Notes: generated by a model from the sequence alone, not told the origin. Positions 26,014 through 36,598 are shown, counted from the first letter of the stretch. The stretch: 64,000 bases of DNA from Oscheius onirici (GCA_932521025.1 OW051469.1:9436398-9500397); one strand, 5' to 3'. A program made the numbers and translations.

Positions 26014-29000
26014 TTAAATCAAGTCGTCGATGTCTTTTCTGCTGCTGTGGGCATCAACTGTAAGGGTTCCGACAAGGCAGGTCAACTCGGCTATCTGTGT
26101 TTCAATTTTTTACTGAACTTTAACATAAACCAACCCTCTCCTCAGCTTCTTTAAGATCATCCGTGAGATTGCGAATTTGTCGTTTCAGCGGCTCCTAAAG
26201 ACTTCTTTATTCTAGATCTACAGAACTTAAAGAAATGGGAAAATGTTTATTAGAATCTCATCAACGTGTCTACTGCTACTAGATATCAAAAAGTTGTAAG
26301 TACTGTGAGAGAAGTTAGAGAGAAGTTGTGAGGTGTTCAAATGTTAGACATGCGATGTGAGTCAAGCTGAATAAATTAGAAGCGTGGTGAGAAGGCAATT
26401 CGTGCAGGGCTGACCTGATGCCGGAATTCCGAGTTCTCGAAAGCGCGACGCATCTCGTCTCGGGACTGCGTGGCCTCGGAGAGTCTGAAATAAGTTTTTT
26501 TTGTTCACGACAATATTTTAATCGACACTAAAGTTGAGTTGCAAAAATTCAGCTAAGGACGTAAGTGCCGCATTGAAAAGTGCTCGGTCCCGGAATTTGA
26601 CGATTTTAAAACATTTTGTTTACAGGTAATGTTAAGACATTTAGCGTAAAGAATAAACACGCCCTATACTGCGCTAGGTCCCATTGAAAACTCAGCCGGT
26701 AGATAAGATCCTGTGAAATTGCTTAGCTAAACGAAAAATTGAACAGCAACTAACCAAAGACAGAAGAAACCAAAAAGCATGCAAAACGAGAAGACTTTAT
26801 TGGCACATGAACATAACCATGCACACAATAAGACGATGGCACATGTAGCCCGTTTGGGTAAAGCATTTCTACGTATCTACACATATAGTTACAAAGCATG
26901 ACTTTGAGAAGATTGCCAATTTTCTTACCCTCTATGATAAGAAAACTGGCATTTTTGGGGCTGACCGCATTAAAGCTTGAGCTAAACGCGCAATGTTGGT
27001 AACCCTTTGGTAACTTGGCTCCGAGACCGGCCCCAGTTATTATTAGTGCTAGATGAGCGAAGAAGAAAATAGGTCGGCAGACCTTTTGGCATTTTCAGTT
27101 GCGTCTCGTGTGGCCACTTCCAGCATTTTTTGCACGGTACTCAGCGAATTTTTCAGGAATTCCACTTCTTGCTCGTAATCAGATCTCTAAATCATTTTTT
27201 TGTTACAGATACAAAAATGATAAAAACCTGAGTTTTCCATTCTTTCTGATGTTCTTCAATGCGATCTTTCCACTCCCCGTTCATTTTTGTTAGTTCTTCG
27301 TCAACGTGTGCCAGTCTACCTTCCAACTCGACGTTCCTAAAAAACAGTTAATAAAGCAACTATGAAAAATCTTACCTTTGTATAAGTCTTGTACTTTCCA
27401 AAGTCATTGCATTTTGCACATTTTGAATTCCTTCAAAAAGTTGTCTCGTTTCCTCTACTTCCTTTTCCAGCTGCAGATTTTTCTCATTCAAATTTCGATT
27501 TTCCAGGAGGGCTTCCGAGTAGTTTTGAACGTTAGTGGGATCCTAAAAAATAGGTTATAAAAACATTCAAATGGCTCACATCGAGTTCTATAAGTTCAGC
27601 CAGAGGACGAAGTTGATTAAGTTCCTTTGAGAGAAGTTCTCGCGATACTTCGGATATCTAAAACTCGATTTTTGAATTTTTATAAATCCAAACCTCTAGC
27701 TTTTCCCTGACTTCACCGATCTCTTGATGTAGAGTAACATTTTCTTCCATGAGCTGTGTCATTTTCCGATCCAGATTCTTTTCTTTGCCAGTCCAGTCTG
27801 TTTCCTTCTGTCCCCAGGTCTCTCGTAGCTGCTTCACTTCCATGGCGCTCTTTTCCAAGGCCGTCGTCAGATCGGCCACCTGCAATTGTTTACATCTTGA
27901 AGGCGCAAAAGAACGCCATCCATCAGTTGTCAGCAAGCTATCGCAACCGCGATAAATGATCTTCCGGGGTCCCTTACCTTGGTGTTCATGCAATTCTGCT
28001 GCTCTCCGAGCTGACGGAACAGTGTGAGCTCTTCCTCTTGGGCTGTAAGTTTCATCTCGAACTCTTTGCACTTCAGATTGGCTTCTTCGAATTTCCTAAA
28101 AAAATAAGTCAAATTTTGTAAAATACAGACTTTTCAGCAATTGCCAACTGTTCAGTCAACTTGCGGATCTGTTCTCTGTGTCCCTCGATTATGGCATCCT
28201 TTCCCGTTGAAATTTTCGCCAAGTCGACAAATTGTTGCTCAATCGGACTTAGTTGGCGGTTGGCAGAGCGGAGAAGTGTTTCACGTTCCTGCAAAATATT
28301 TTTCAAACTTTTATTTTAAAATGAACACCTGTACGGCTTGAACTGGTTCAATCGGATCTGTTGAACTGGAAACGGATTTTTCTGTTGGAGGCGAAGGAGG
28401 CAGAACTGTCGATCTCATTTTTCTTCCTAAAAATATTAGAATGGAAGTTAAAAATATTAAAATTTGACAAACCTCCCATCGTTGAAGCCAGCATAGCCTG
28501 AACAGCATTCACAGATCTCTCAAATTGTTTAGAGGCATTCTCATAACTTCCAAAAGGCGCCTGGCCTGCAGAGTGACAGCGTTGACCTAAATGTATTTGA
28601 ATACAAAAAAATTAATTGCCTACTCAAGGTCACAAAATATTCCCGGTCATTCCATGCTCCTCCAGGTGCACGGAATTTCTTTCCATCAAATTTCACTGAA
28701 CTTTTGATAGTGGAATCTCTTTCTCGGTAGTACATTCCAGAACAGCCGGGGAAGGCCGTTTGGAGAGCAGTCCATTGAAGTCCGTCATCGTCATCAATCT
28801 CCACGTCACTCGGCTCGACGAATACGCGTAAATTTCGCACTGAAATATACAAATTAGTTAGGAAAGATTAGCGAGCAAAAAAATTACAAATTTCGCACTA
28901 AAATATGCAGAAAAAATACTAAAGCCGAAAGCCTCAGAGCGGAAAAATGAATGAACACCGGTTTTGGCCAACATCCAAGTTTCAGCGAAGTTTACTGTAG

Positions 29001-29725
29001 CGTGATCGTGGCGGGACCTGAGGCAAGTTTTTGGCGGGAATATCCTGCAACTTTTCAGAATACAGTCCAAGACAGTTACATCATGTTTATGATAAAATTG
29101 CTCTTCAAAAATATTTTTGACTCGTCATCAATATTTGAACGCACTTTCTTCCAATTTTGGACGCCCTCAATCCCATGTCTCGGCGGCGTGTCCTCCCGTG
29201 TTGGCGATTGTTCCCGATAAAAAGTCTCTGTTGACAGCCGACTGTGATTAACCCGACTCTACAAACAAGTCTTTTTCCGGGAAGGAACACGGGGTCTTTG
29301 CGTTGTTAAGAAGCTTTGTTAGCGGAATGCGTTCCATGTCAGCAGAAAGCGACGCCCGGGTCTTTGTTACCCACTGATAAGAGAATTATAGCCAATTTTG
29401 CTGGAGAAGATTTGAGTAAACGGACTCACTTTTTACGGCTGAGGGTAGAAAATTTGATAATTGATGGGGTTAGGAAAGGAGACGAGAAATATTGTTGTTG
29501 TTTTTCGGGAAGTGACTGTTAGATGGCAATTTCGATTATATGACTATTACGTTTTTAGAAAACAAATAAACTTGACACTGCAGTGATATTGGCGCCAAAA
29601 CAAGTTTTTAAAATTGGACTTCTGTATAAAAACACTAGAAAGTTTAAGAGACTAAAAGGGAAAGTCTCTTTCAACGGTTTTAAAAAAAGTCAAATAGACT
29701 TACCTGCACCAATTTGTGCACTCAT
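26014..29725 (-). CDS. TDP-43 N-terminal-domain-like plus coiled-coil protein
   Basis: About 12 exons, each joining in phase. Exon 1 (29704-29725) encodes MSAQIGA. Exon 2 (28624-28839) carries RNLRVFVEPSDVEIDDDDG, then TALQTAFPGCSGMYYRER and FRAPGGAWNDREYFVTLS. This matches, in order and spacing, the TDP-43 N-terminal oligomerisation domain (acidic strand, QFPGACGLRYR-like turn, APDAGWGNLVYVV-like end), also at the protein N-terminus. Instead of RRMs there follow a Ser/Pro linker (VLPPSPPTEKSVSSSTD) and about 450 residues of heptad-rich coiled coil: KEFEMKLTAQEEELTLFRQL, MTQLMEENVTLHQEIGEV, LNEKNLQLEKEVEETRQLF, RLSEATQSRDEMRRAFENSE. The protein ends AHSSRKDIDDLI. No RNA-binding or catalytic motif is visible. 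The resemblance is by eye and needs a profile or structure comparison. The gene is convergent with the MAPKAP kinase gene. The exon near 27064-27187 and the sequence at 26515-27060 are least certain. Confidence 0.78.
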
Positions 29726-30018
29726 GGTGCGGTTGAATGGAAAACGCGATGGGCGGGGTTTGGATCGATCTTTTGAGTCAGCTGGTCGTTGCTAGCGGGC
29801 CTAGTGTCTTTCTCGCTCCCAGCGCCCCAAACAAGCAACAATCGAAAAGTGGCGGGAAATGGAAATGGGGAATTCATGCTTCAAAGGGCTACAATGAGAT
29901 CATTTTTTGCTCATGTTATTCTGTTTATTTTTTCATTTTCAGCGGTCATCTGTCTAGCACCAACGGAAACGACTTTCAATTTCCTGCCAATATTTCAACC
30001 AACTCTCCCATCTCCCCT

Positions 30019-30371
30019 TCATTCAACCAAATGCATCGTCTGCTGTTGGTCGTTCTTCTAGCTGCTCAAGCCGCCTCAAAGCCTCAGTCTAACGGATTTG
30101 ATGGCGGTGATTGAACAACTCTCTTTTTTGGAAGGAAAGTATTCTGTTTGAATGGACTGTGTACGAGTGTTTCTTGGGGTAACAACGGAGAAAATACTCC
30201 TAAAGAAACTGTTTCGAAGAGAGAAGAAAGTCTTGATCTTCCATGGAAGAATACTGAAAACCACGATGATGAACATGTTGCTCCTTCTGACCTAGTTCCA
30301 CTACCAAAGATTCATAAAGCAGTGAAGAAAGATCTGGATGTCTACAAGCCACTCCAGAGTAAGATTTCATG
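30019..30371 (+). CDS. possible small secreted protein (incomplete model)
   Basis: An ATG at 30031 opens MHRLLLVVLLAAQAASKPQS, a good signal peptide, followed by NGFDG and a GT (ggtgatt). Downstream, 30160-30360 reads WGNNGENTPKETVSKREES, then NTENHDDEHVAPSDLVPLPK, then HKAVKKDLDVYKPLQ, ending at a good donor (gtaagatttc). The intervening acceptor is weak and no final exon was found. The following 0.6 kb is a transposable element, so the gene may be truncated. Function unknown. Confidence 0.35.
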
Positions 30372-30425
30372 CTGATTTTATTAGGTCGCCGGATAAATGT
30401 TTTCCTTTTGCTCATAACTTTTTCC

Positions 30426-30973
30426 AGATTCATCCAAATCGAGTGATCTTTTTTTAAAATGCCGAGGCCAAATTAATAGGCTATATACGAGCCCTGGAAA
30501 GCTCATCGCCTGAGTACAGTGATCGGTCAAAGTTTCGATCAAAACATAATTTTGCCCATAACTCTCCAGGGTTGCATCCTACAAAAAAGTTGTCAACTAC
30601 AATAATTTTTTTCTCGGCAAGTCGAGTATTTTACTTTTTTGAAAAACAATTTTCGACTGGAGCGACCAGGGTTCGAATCCGCCTTGAGCAAATCTTTTTG
30701 TTTTTTAACTGTAGCATTTCACTGGCCTAAGAATCATCACTGTAAAATATCAGCTCTGTATGTTTTGAAATAAAGGCTAGGGAACGATTTTGATTCCCAA
30801 ATTTCGACCATGTATCCCACCCCATGGTGATTTTTTGAGATCGATTTGATTTTTTGGGGAAAATTATCGAACCGTTTGATCACTGTACTCAGACGATGAG
30901 CTTTCCAGGGCTCGTATATACCTTATTAATTCGGCCTAGGCATTTTAAAAAAAGATCACTCGATTTGGATGAA
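30426..30973. repeat. foldback/MITE element with about 110-bp inverted arms and a tRNA-like B-box
   Basis: Left arm (about 30430-30530: ttcatccaaatcgagtgatc ... gagccctggaaagctcatcg ... cagtgatcg) and right arm (about 30870-30973) are near-perfect reverse complements. The unique centre contains accagggttcgaatccgcc (30668-30686), a consensus RNA polymerase III B-box (GGTTCGAATCC) in a possible T-arm. No matching A-box is obvious. Non-coding. Confidence 0.85.
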
Positions 30974-30979
30974 GAGTTT

Positions 30980-31500
30980 TTTTTTTTCAACTGTATCGAG
31001 CCGAGCCGGCTTGTGGACCTCTTCTAGCCAAGAGCCGAAAAAAGGCTCAAGCTGCCCAAGTATACTAAAAACTAGGGCTTGACAGCCGTGTGCGTTCCTA
31101 GGTGTAGTCCGCAGGACGGCTTTCGGCGGTTTCAGGTCATGTGGATAGGATGGCAATCTATGAAGAAAGCGATCGCAACTTCAATCCCCATACACGAAAG
31201 TAGTAGTCTACCCTGGCATCTCTCGATTTCAGCACGTCCTGTGGATCGTGTAGCTTGATGAACCCGAATGCCACAGCCGCTCTTATCACTCCAACCCTTC
31301 TCGACTCTTCGTAAGTGATTTAGTGTCTCCGTAGCGAAATAAACGATTGTCCGTCCGTGTATTTTAACTAATAGTAGATGACACTGCCAAAACCTACGCT
31401 CAGTTAATTTTCACATGTTTTTCGTGCAGCTTGCAATAGTACTTAGCTCTCAGTGCTTATTCACCTGTCCCCCAGAGCAAAGCATAAGGCTTTGATCTTT
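30980..31500. other. intergenic, repeat-derived
   Basis: Includes gctcaagctgcccaagtata (31045-31064), whose end GCCCAAGTATA is the terminus shared with several MITEs in this window. No gene seen before the first cysteine-rich peptide gene. Confidence 0.45.
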
Positions 31501-31552
31501 ATTGTACAATAAAACTACGCTATTTAAACGGTCAGAACCGAATCCAACAACA

Positions 31553-31816
31553 ATGAAATTTTACCTGCTCTTCTTGATACTAGTCTCCACGACTTCGAGC
31601 TTGATTAGACGTCCTCCTCTCAGAGAAAATGAGTATTCTGACTGCTGCATCGAGTCCTGCCGAATGAGGGTATGTTTTATTTCACGAAATAACTAAAATG
31701 TATTTTTTCAGAACTGTCAGAAAGGCTGTAGAATTAATGGCGTCTGTATGTGTACCGGCTGCGCCGGTGACCCGAATCCGTGGCCAGGAAAAATTGCAAA
31801 CTGCAAAGTAGATTAA
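31553..31816 (+). CDS. secreted cysteine-rich peptide 1 (SC-RMR family)
   Basis: Two exons, 31553-31669 and 31712-31816, with a 42-nt phase-0 intron. A signal peptide (MKFYLLFLILVSTTSS) precedes a mature peptide of about 56 residues. Exon 1 ends DCCIESCRMR and exon 2 begins NCQKGCRINGVCMCTGCAGD, nine cysteines in all. A TATA-like tatttaaa lies about 30 nt upstream. This is the first of five adjacent paralogues that share the SC-R/Q-MR end of exon 1, the intron position and phase, and the C-x-C-x2-C core of exon 2. I do not recognise the fold. A host-defence or signalling role is a guess from size, secretion and tandem duplication. Confidence 0.85.
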
Positions 31817-31946
31817 GCACTATATAATATAAACAATGAATTGTACAATCTGTATCCTACTGCTTGTTTTCTGCCTTTGGGCCCTTCCTATGTCGGAAAG
31901 TCGGCTTTATAAGCGCGATAAATGTACGTTGTTCTTCTCCGCAGCA

Positions 31947-32459
31947 ATGAACTTGTTCTTCCTACTCTTGGCGATTCTTATTGCATCCTCTTCGAGTTTT
32001 AATGGCTGTCTAGAGATTTGTCAAATGCAGGTTTGTGGTTTTTAAAATAAATGAAGATTATACATTCCAGATTGTCCAACCGGTACAATGGTTGAAAATA
32101 TTTGTACATGTTCAAACTGCGACGGTGATGTAAAGACACTGCCTATAAAAGGTTGTCTAGAGTCTTGTCGAATGCGGGTTTGTAATTTTTTTTATTTATC
32201 AGAGAGGGTTTATTTAGAACTGCCCAACTGGTACAATGGTCGACTACACTTGTACATGTTCAAGCTGCGTCGGTGACTCTAACCCATTTCCGAATAATGT
32301 AGTGGAAAAATTGAGAAAATCTAATAGCTGCGCCAGAAACTGTGCTAAGACTGTAAGTTTTTTCCCTCCAAATCAGAAAATATATGTGTTCAGAGGTGTC
32401 AAACGGGTAAGATTGTTGGAGGAACGTGTACCTGCTCGAACTGTAATGTTAAATCTTGA
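31947..32459 (+). CDS. secreted cysteine-rich peptide 2, three tandem modules
   Basis: The ATG at 31947 gives signal peptide MNLFFLLLAILIASSSSF, followed by three copies of the family module. They are GCLEICQMQ with CPTGTMVENICTCSNCDGD, then GCLESCRMR with NCPTGTMVDYTCTCSSCVGD, then SCARNCAKT with RCQTGKIVGGTCTCSNC, ending VKS. Introns are very short. The first junction is awkward: the usual donor after QMQ gives the wrong phase, but a donor 7 nt later (TGTG|gttttt) restores it with an intron of only 33 nt. Either that tiny intron is used or the first module has a one-base defect. A second ATG at 31836, in frame through MNCTICILLLVFCLWALP, could be an alternative start. A poly(A)-like aataaa lies near 32494. 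Confidence 0.65.
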
Positions 32460-32940
32460 ACTGAGAAAAAATATGCGACTTAATCCTGTAAAATAAATCG
32501 AACCATACTTTTATCCTCTCTTATTAAAACGCTAAGAAAACGCTAAAAAACGCTATTAAAACGCTAAAACGCTAATAATCAATTTTCCACAGTTTTCAAG
32601 TCCCTCTACGGTCTGGCCTTTTGGAGCCGCAGTTAACAAGTTATTTCCTGTCGAAATATTTGGCAACAATTAAGTTTTGAACTTGGAAAAGAGTTCTCAA
32701 AGTTCTACTACTGTTGCAGGGGTACGAAATGGAATACGACCCGGAAATTTCTGATTGTCACGTGATTGGATAAATCATATTCTCTTTGCAATGTAAGCCT
32801 CATCAGCTGTAAATGTTATGGTTTTCCAAAGTTTACCCATCTGGTCACCCTGTGAAAAACATTACTCCATTGTTTCTATTATAGCAGTGAAACTGGGGCT
32901 ATATAAACTGGCAGTAAGTCTGGCTCATTAACTGCAACAA
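32460..32940. other. intergenic between cysteine-rich peptide genes
   Basis: Starts with a short tandem patch, cgctaaaacgctaa (32531-32577). The rest shows nothing beyond a presumptive promoter. Confidence 0.45.
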
Positions 32941-33196
32941 ATGTTTTTTTTCACCTCAAATATCTTATTCTTGTTCTTATTGGCAACTCCGACGACAGCG
33001 ACGACGACAAAGGACCATGAACAAGGCTGTATACAGTCCTGCCAAATGAGGGTTAGCCTAAATTTTTCAATGTCAATTTTTGTATATTCAGAATTGTATA
33101 GTTGGTGAACTGGCCAGGGGGAACTGTCTATGTTCTGGCTGTCAAACTGATCTCGATCCGTTTGAGAAGAAAATACATCAGGCGCAGGTTCTCTAA
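32941..33196 (+). CDS. secreted cysteine-rich peptide 3 (SC-QMR family)
   Basis: Exons 32941-33051 and 33092-33196 with a 40-nt phase-0 intron. The signal peptide MFFFTSNILFLFLLATPTTA is followed by a Thr/Lys spacer, then GCIQSCQMR at the exon end, and exon 2 NCIVGELARGNCLCSGCQTD. The tail KKIHQAQVL is basic and polar. Same gene architecture as peptide 1, with six cysteines in the mature chain. A poly(A) signal (aataaaa) follows at about 33225. Confidence 0.85.
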
Positions 33197-33395
33197 ACGA
33201 TAACTGTGATTACAATTGGCTCAAATAAAAGTTATTTAAAAAAAAATTAAGAGCAAACAACATTCAGAAGATTGTTTTTGGTCAAGCCTGTAATTGTCTT
33301 CAAATGCTTGCTCATCTGGATGCCTGGTGCAAAACATGACCTGGAAACTGAGCTATAAAAGCGGTCAATATCGTCGGGGAATTATCGTCGACTCG

Positions 33396-34317
33396 ATGTT
33401 CTTCCCTACAACAATTCTCGTCTTCTCGTTCTGGTCGGGAATCTTAGCGGCCAAAAGTGCCGGAGAAAAGAACAGCTGCATGCAGTCCTGCGTAATGAGG
33501 GTTAGTTGACTGATTGTTACATACCCGCCCTCATAATGTTGAAGTTCTGTAGACAGTACGTACCCAGTCCTGTCCGAGGTAGCTCTGTCCTTGGAGCTTA
33601 TACCCAGCCAGGGTGGTTACCTTATACTGTCTTGCATTGCCTCACTGGGGCTGCAACTATGGTTTGTTCAAAAAGCTTACCGCAAGATTTTAGCTCTTCC
33701 TTTCGAGACCCATTTAGTACGCAAAAGTTGGATATTCAGCCAACAAATTTGAAAGATACGCAGTGAAAGTTGGAATTTGTTGGCTGAGTATTCAATTTTT
33801 TGTGCTAAGTGGGTCTTGAAGGGAAGAGCTAAAATCTTACGATAATCCCACTTCTTTTTGAACAGACCATAAACACGGTGTACACCGGCTAGAACTGAAC
33901 TCTTTGGGTTCATATTACGGATCATTCTACCACTGAGCTATTGGCCCTCCCTGGCACTCCCACATTGGACGCGACATGCACAGAGAGTCAGAGAGACAGA
34001 AACACTCTGAACCGAATGTTCTAGAAGGGTCAACCTCTGTCACCTCCTTCACACGTTACATGAGAAACTGAGAGAAACAGAGCAACAGTAGAAGACATTT
34101 CAGGGCTGTCAAACAGGCGAAATGATCAAAGGCGAATGCATATGCAATCAGTGTTCCCCTGACAGTGGTCCACACTGGCCGAATAGGCTGACTGCCAAGT
34201 TAAGAAATTTCTCCGACTGCGTCGATACTTGTGAAAAGGAGGTACTGTTGTTCGTATTCTCTGCAAACTTTCACTTTTCAGCATTGGCCGAAGAAGATGT
34301 TGAAGAGCCGAATGTAA
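33396..34317 (+). CDS. secreted cysteine-rich peptide 4, first intron enlarged by a MITE
   Basis: Exon 1 (33396-33500) encodes signal peptide MFFPTTILVFSFWSGILAA and ends SCMQSCVMR at the family's phase-0 junction. Exon 2 (34104-34241) begins GCQTGEMIKGECICNQCSPD and continues to a second half-module, FSDCVDTCEKE. Exon 3 (34282-34317) ends HWPKKMLKSRM. The first intron is 603 bp, against about 40 bp in the paralogues. It contains the palindromic MITE at 33658-33872 and a degenerate tRNA-like stretch near 33890-33955. Splicing across this insertion has not been shown. Confidence 0.72.
33658..33872. repeat. palindromic MITE, copy 2 of the GGTCTGTTCAAAAAG family
   Basis: Ends tatggtttgttcaaaaag and ctttttgaacagaccata, with inverted arms including aagattttagctcttcc and gagctaaaatcttacg. 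TA-flanked. Inserted in the first intron of cysteine-rich peptide gene 4. Confidence 0.85.
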
Positions 34318-34532
34318 AGGCTTTCACCGAGAACTTATTTATTTGCGATCATATTTGTATATTACTAATGGTAAAATAACAAAAAATGGATTAGATCGTG
34401 CATTCCCAAGCCTAAAAAACAAAATAATGGTCAAGAGTCTTGACTCAAGAATGTTTGCTCAACTGGACTGCTCAACATTATTTGCAAAGCTGGCTATAAA
34501 ATGTGCTGGTATAGCCTCAATTTTTTTTCCGA

Positions 34533-34754
34533 ATGTCCATCAAGTTCCTATTACTCTTGCTCCTACTACCGTCCCTTAGCCTGGCAGTGTTTGAAGGTGA
34601 TAATTTCACTGGTTGCATAAAATCCTGTAGAATGAGGGTACGTTACCCGTGCTCATTTTTGTGATATGGTCTTCAGAACTGTCGATTCGGAAAAATGTCA
34701 GACGGCACCTGTATGTGTGAAGTATGCGGACAGATTGTTAGTCCGTTCAGATGA
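34533..34754 (+). CDS. secreted cysteine-rich peptide 5 (SC-RMR family)
   Basis: Exons 34533-34637 and 34677-34754 with a 39-nt phase-0 intron. Signal peptide MSIKFLLLLLLLPSLSLAVF. Exon 1 ends GCIKSCRMR and exon 2 is NCRFGKMSDGTCMCEVCGQI plus a short tail. Six cysteines in the mature chain, in the same spacing as peptide 3. It is the shortest and most canonical paralogue, and marks the downstream end of the array. Confidence 0.85.
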
Positions 34755-35346
34755 ATGAAGATTTTTTTGTAAACTTGTTTTTTTTAAGAAAACTGCAAGT
34801 CTCTTACTAGAATGTTCCACTAAGAACTTGCAAAAAAGAGCTGCACATGCGCTCTGTAGAGAATTTCTTGTCAATAGAAACAGGAATTTGGCCTGGTCGG
34901 TTTCCAAACAGTATTTGCCCAAAGATCGGACTATACAAGCCTTATAGCCCATTGTTTTGGCATCAATACTTTTTGAAAAACAAATTTAACTGCTTGTTTT
35001 CAAAAGTTATGAAGAAAAGGACACCCACAACCTTTTGAGAGTTTCGGGGCACTGTGGATGAAAAATTAAGATTCATAGTGGCACCTCTGTGCAAGTGGAT
35101 AGCTCTTCGTTCAGGTATCAATTATTTTTTTGAAAAACCTTTCTAGCCTCATCTTTTCAAAACTTATCAATAGAATCTCCAATAGAAAAACCATTTACTC
35201 ATCAGATAAAAGGGCAAAATATTTATATTTTTGTCTATTTCAACGCTTTCATCAGATGATAGTGATACTGATTTTATGACCACGTTTTCGTATTTAGAAG
35301 GGTCATTTCATCGGAAGTTCATCTGAAAAAAAAAAGAATTGTCTCT
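34755..35346. other. intergenic, nothing recognised
   Basis: AT-rich sequence after the peptide array, without exon or repeat structure that I could support. Confidence 0.45.
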
Positions 35347-35760
35347 CTATCTCAATGAAACCGTACCTTCTGAGTTGGAAGAGTTCAGCTGCGGAACTTT
35401 CTGTATACTGACTGGAGACGGAGTCGACGGTACTATCGGAGAACTGTTTGATTTCTTTGTCTGAACATCACACCCGAACTGGAACTTCTTCTCGACGGGA
35501 GCATCAGAGTCTTTTCCAATTGACCTCTTTCCCAAGACTCTCTGTTCCGTAATTTTTTCCTCCAGTGTCCAGTTCAGTCCTTGTGTCTCAATCAATGTTT
35601 CTATAGGTTCATACTCTCCAGAAACTGTTCTTTTCAAGACTGTAGTCCCGTCTTTATCTGAAACTGCACTGTGAGCAAAAAAAGGGGGAAAAATACCGTA
35701 AATGTAGTCCTTCTCAAGCCGTTTTCCTTTCGTTTCGATGGAAGAAGGAGCCTGGCCCAT
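35347..35760 (-). CDS. hypothetical protein, possible N-myristoylation start
   Basis: Open frame of 137 codons beginning MGQAPSS, which fits an N-myristoylation signal (MGxxxS). It continues as a polar Ser/Thr/Glu-rich chain (TLIETQGLNWTLEEKITEQR, PSTPSPVSIQKVPQ). The span 35658-35694 has splice-like ends, but an intron there would be only about 28 nt, so I read through it. A possible donor (GAAG|gtacgg) near the end suggests a further exon that I could not find. No domain recognised; may not be a gene. Confidence 0.35.
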   Translation of the reverse strand: MGQAPSSIETKGKRLEKDYIYGIFPPFFAHSAVSDKDGTTVLKRTVSGEYEPIETLIETQGLNWTLEEKITEQRVLGKRSIGKDSDAPVEKKFQFGCDVQTKKSNSSPIVPSTPSPVSIQKVPQLNSSNSEGTVSLR

Positions 35761-35949
35761 GCTTTTTCGGAGACTTGTCTCTTACAGAATAAAGTCACCG
35801 TAATGAGGGAGGTCAGATTTTGTTGGGAAATCGATAATTGCCAAGCTTTTCAACGAATATCAGCGTTCAAACAGCTTTAGCTTTGTTAATTGTAGTATTT
35901 TTCAGCCAACTGTGTTCCTAGTTAACCCGAATTTCTCAAAGACTCAATT

Positions 35950-36210
35950 TATTCTCAAAGACCCAATTCCAGGCGTACTATTCGTTACGCAAAGTTGCGA
36001 AAAAAATACAAAAATACAGAAATTCGAATAAAATAACTTGTTCGCCCCTACGCTCTTTTGTTTTTTGAAATTTTGAGACCTATAGTTCGTTTCAAACCTT
36101 CATGTCACGTACTTGAAATTGACGCGAAATTGCGTACTCGCATTCAGTTTTGAAAGAAGTTTCACGCTCTAAGTTTTTGTACGCAATTTCGCGTAACCGA
36201 AAGATACGTA
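35950..36210. repeat. degenerate ACGCAAAGTTGCG / GCGTACG repeat patch
   Basis: Several copies of ttacgcaaagttgcg, gcgaaattgcgtac and acgcaatttcgcgta within 260 bp. The same motif clusters occur at 41670-41760 and 57240-57550. Intergenic, non-coding. Confidence 0.55.
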
Positions 36211-36598
36211 ACGTGCCAGTTTATCACGAATTACAGCTTGGAAACGAATTCCACAATCTACTACAAAGAAGGACACAAATCTGCACACACACTTCCTTGG
36301 ACACAAATCACAAGAATCTCGAATAGAGAGATACTGGCACCGATCTTTGGTGACACTCTAATTATAAGCAGCGCGCTCCGTCTTCAAGCCAGCTGGCCTA
36401 TCAATTCTTCAGATTCCCCTCTTTTCGGTCACTTTCCTAGCTTCTAATTCTTTAAACACAAAAAAAAGTATGACATGGTCAGTGCAGAGAGGGCGCTGCA
36501 GATAATTGGCATCGATTGCCGTATTGTTTACTTGACCTCTGGTGCCATTCTTTCCACGCTCTTTTTCACGATTCAATTAAGAAATAAGAGGTTTCAGA

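Noticed and set aside
33890-33960. Minus-strand tRNA (gccaatagctcagtggtaga)
   Set aside because: The A-box is good, but the T-arm (gttcagttctag) and acceptor stem do not pair. At most a decayed tRNA-like repeat.
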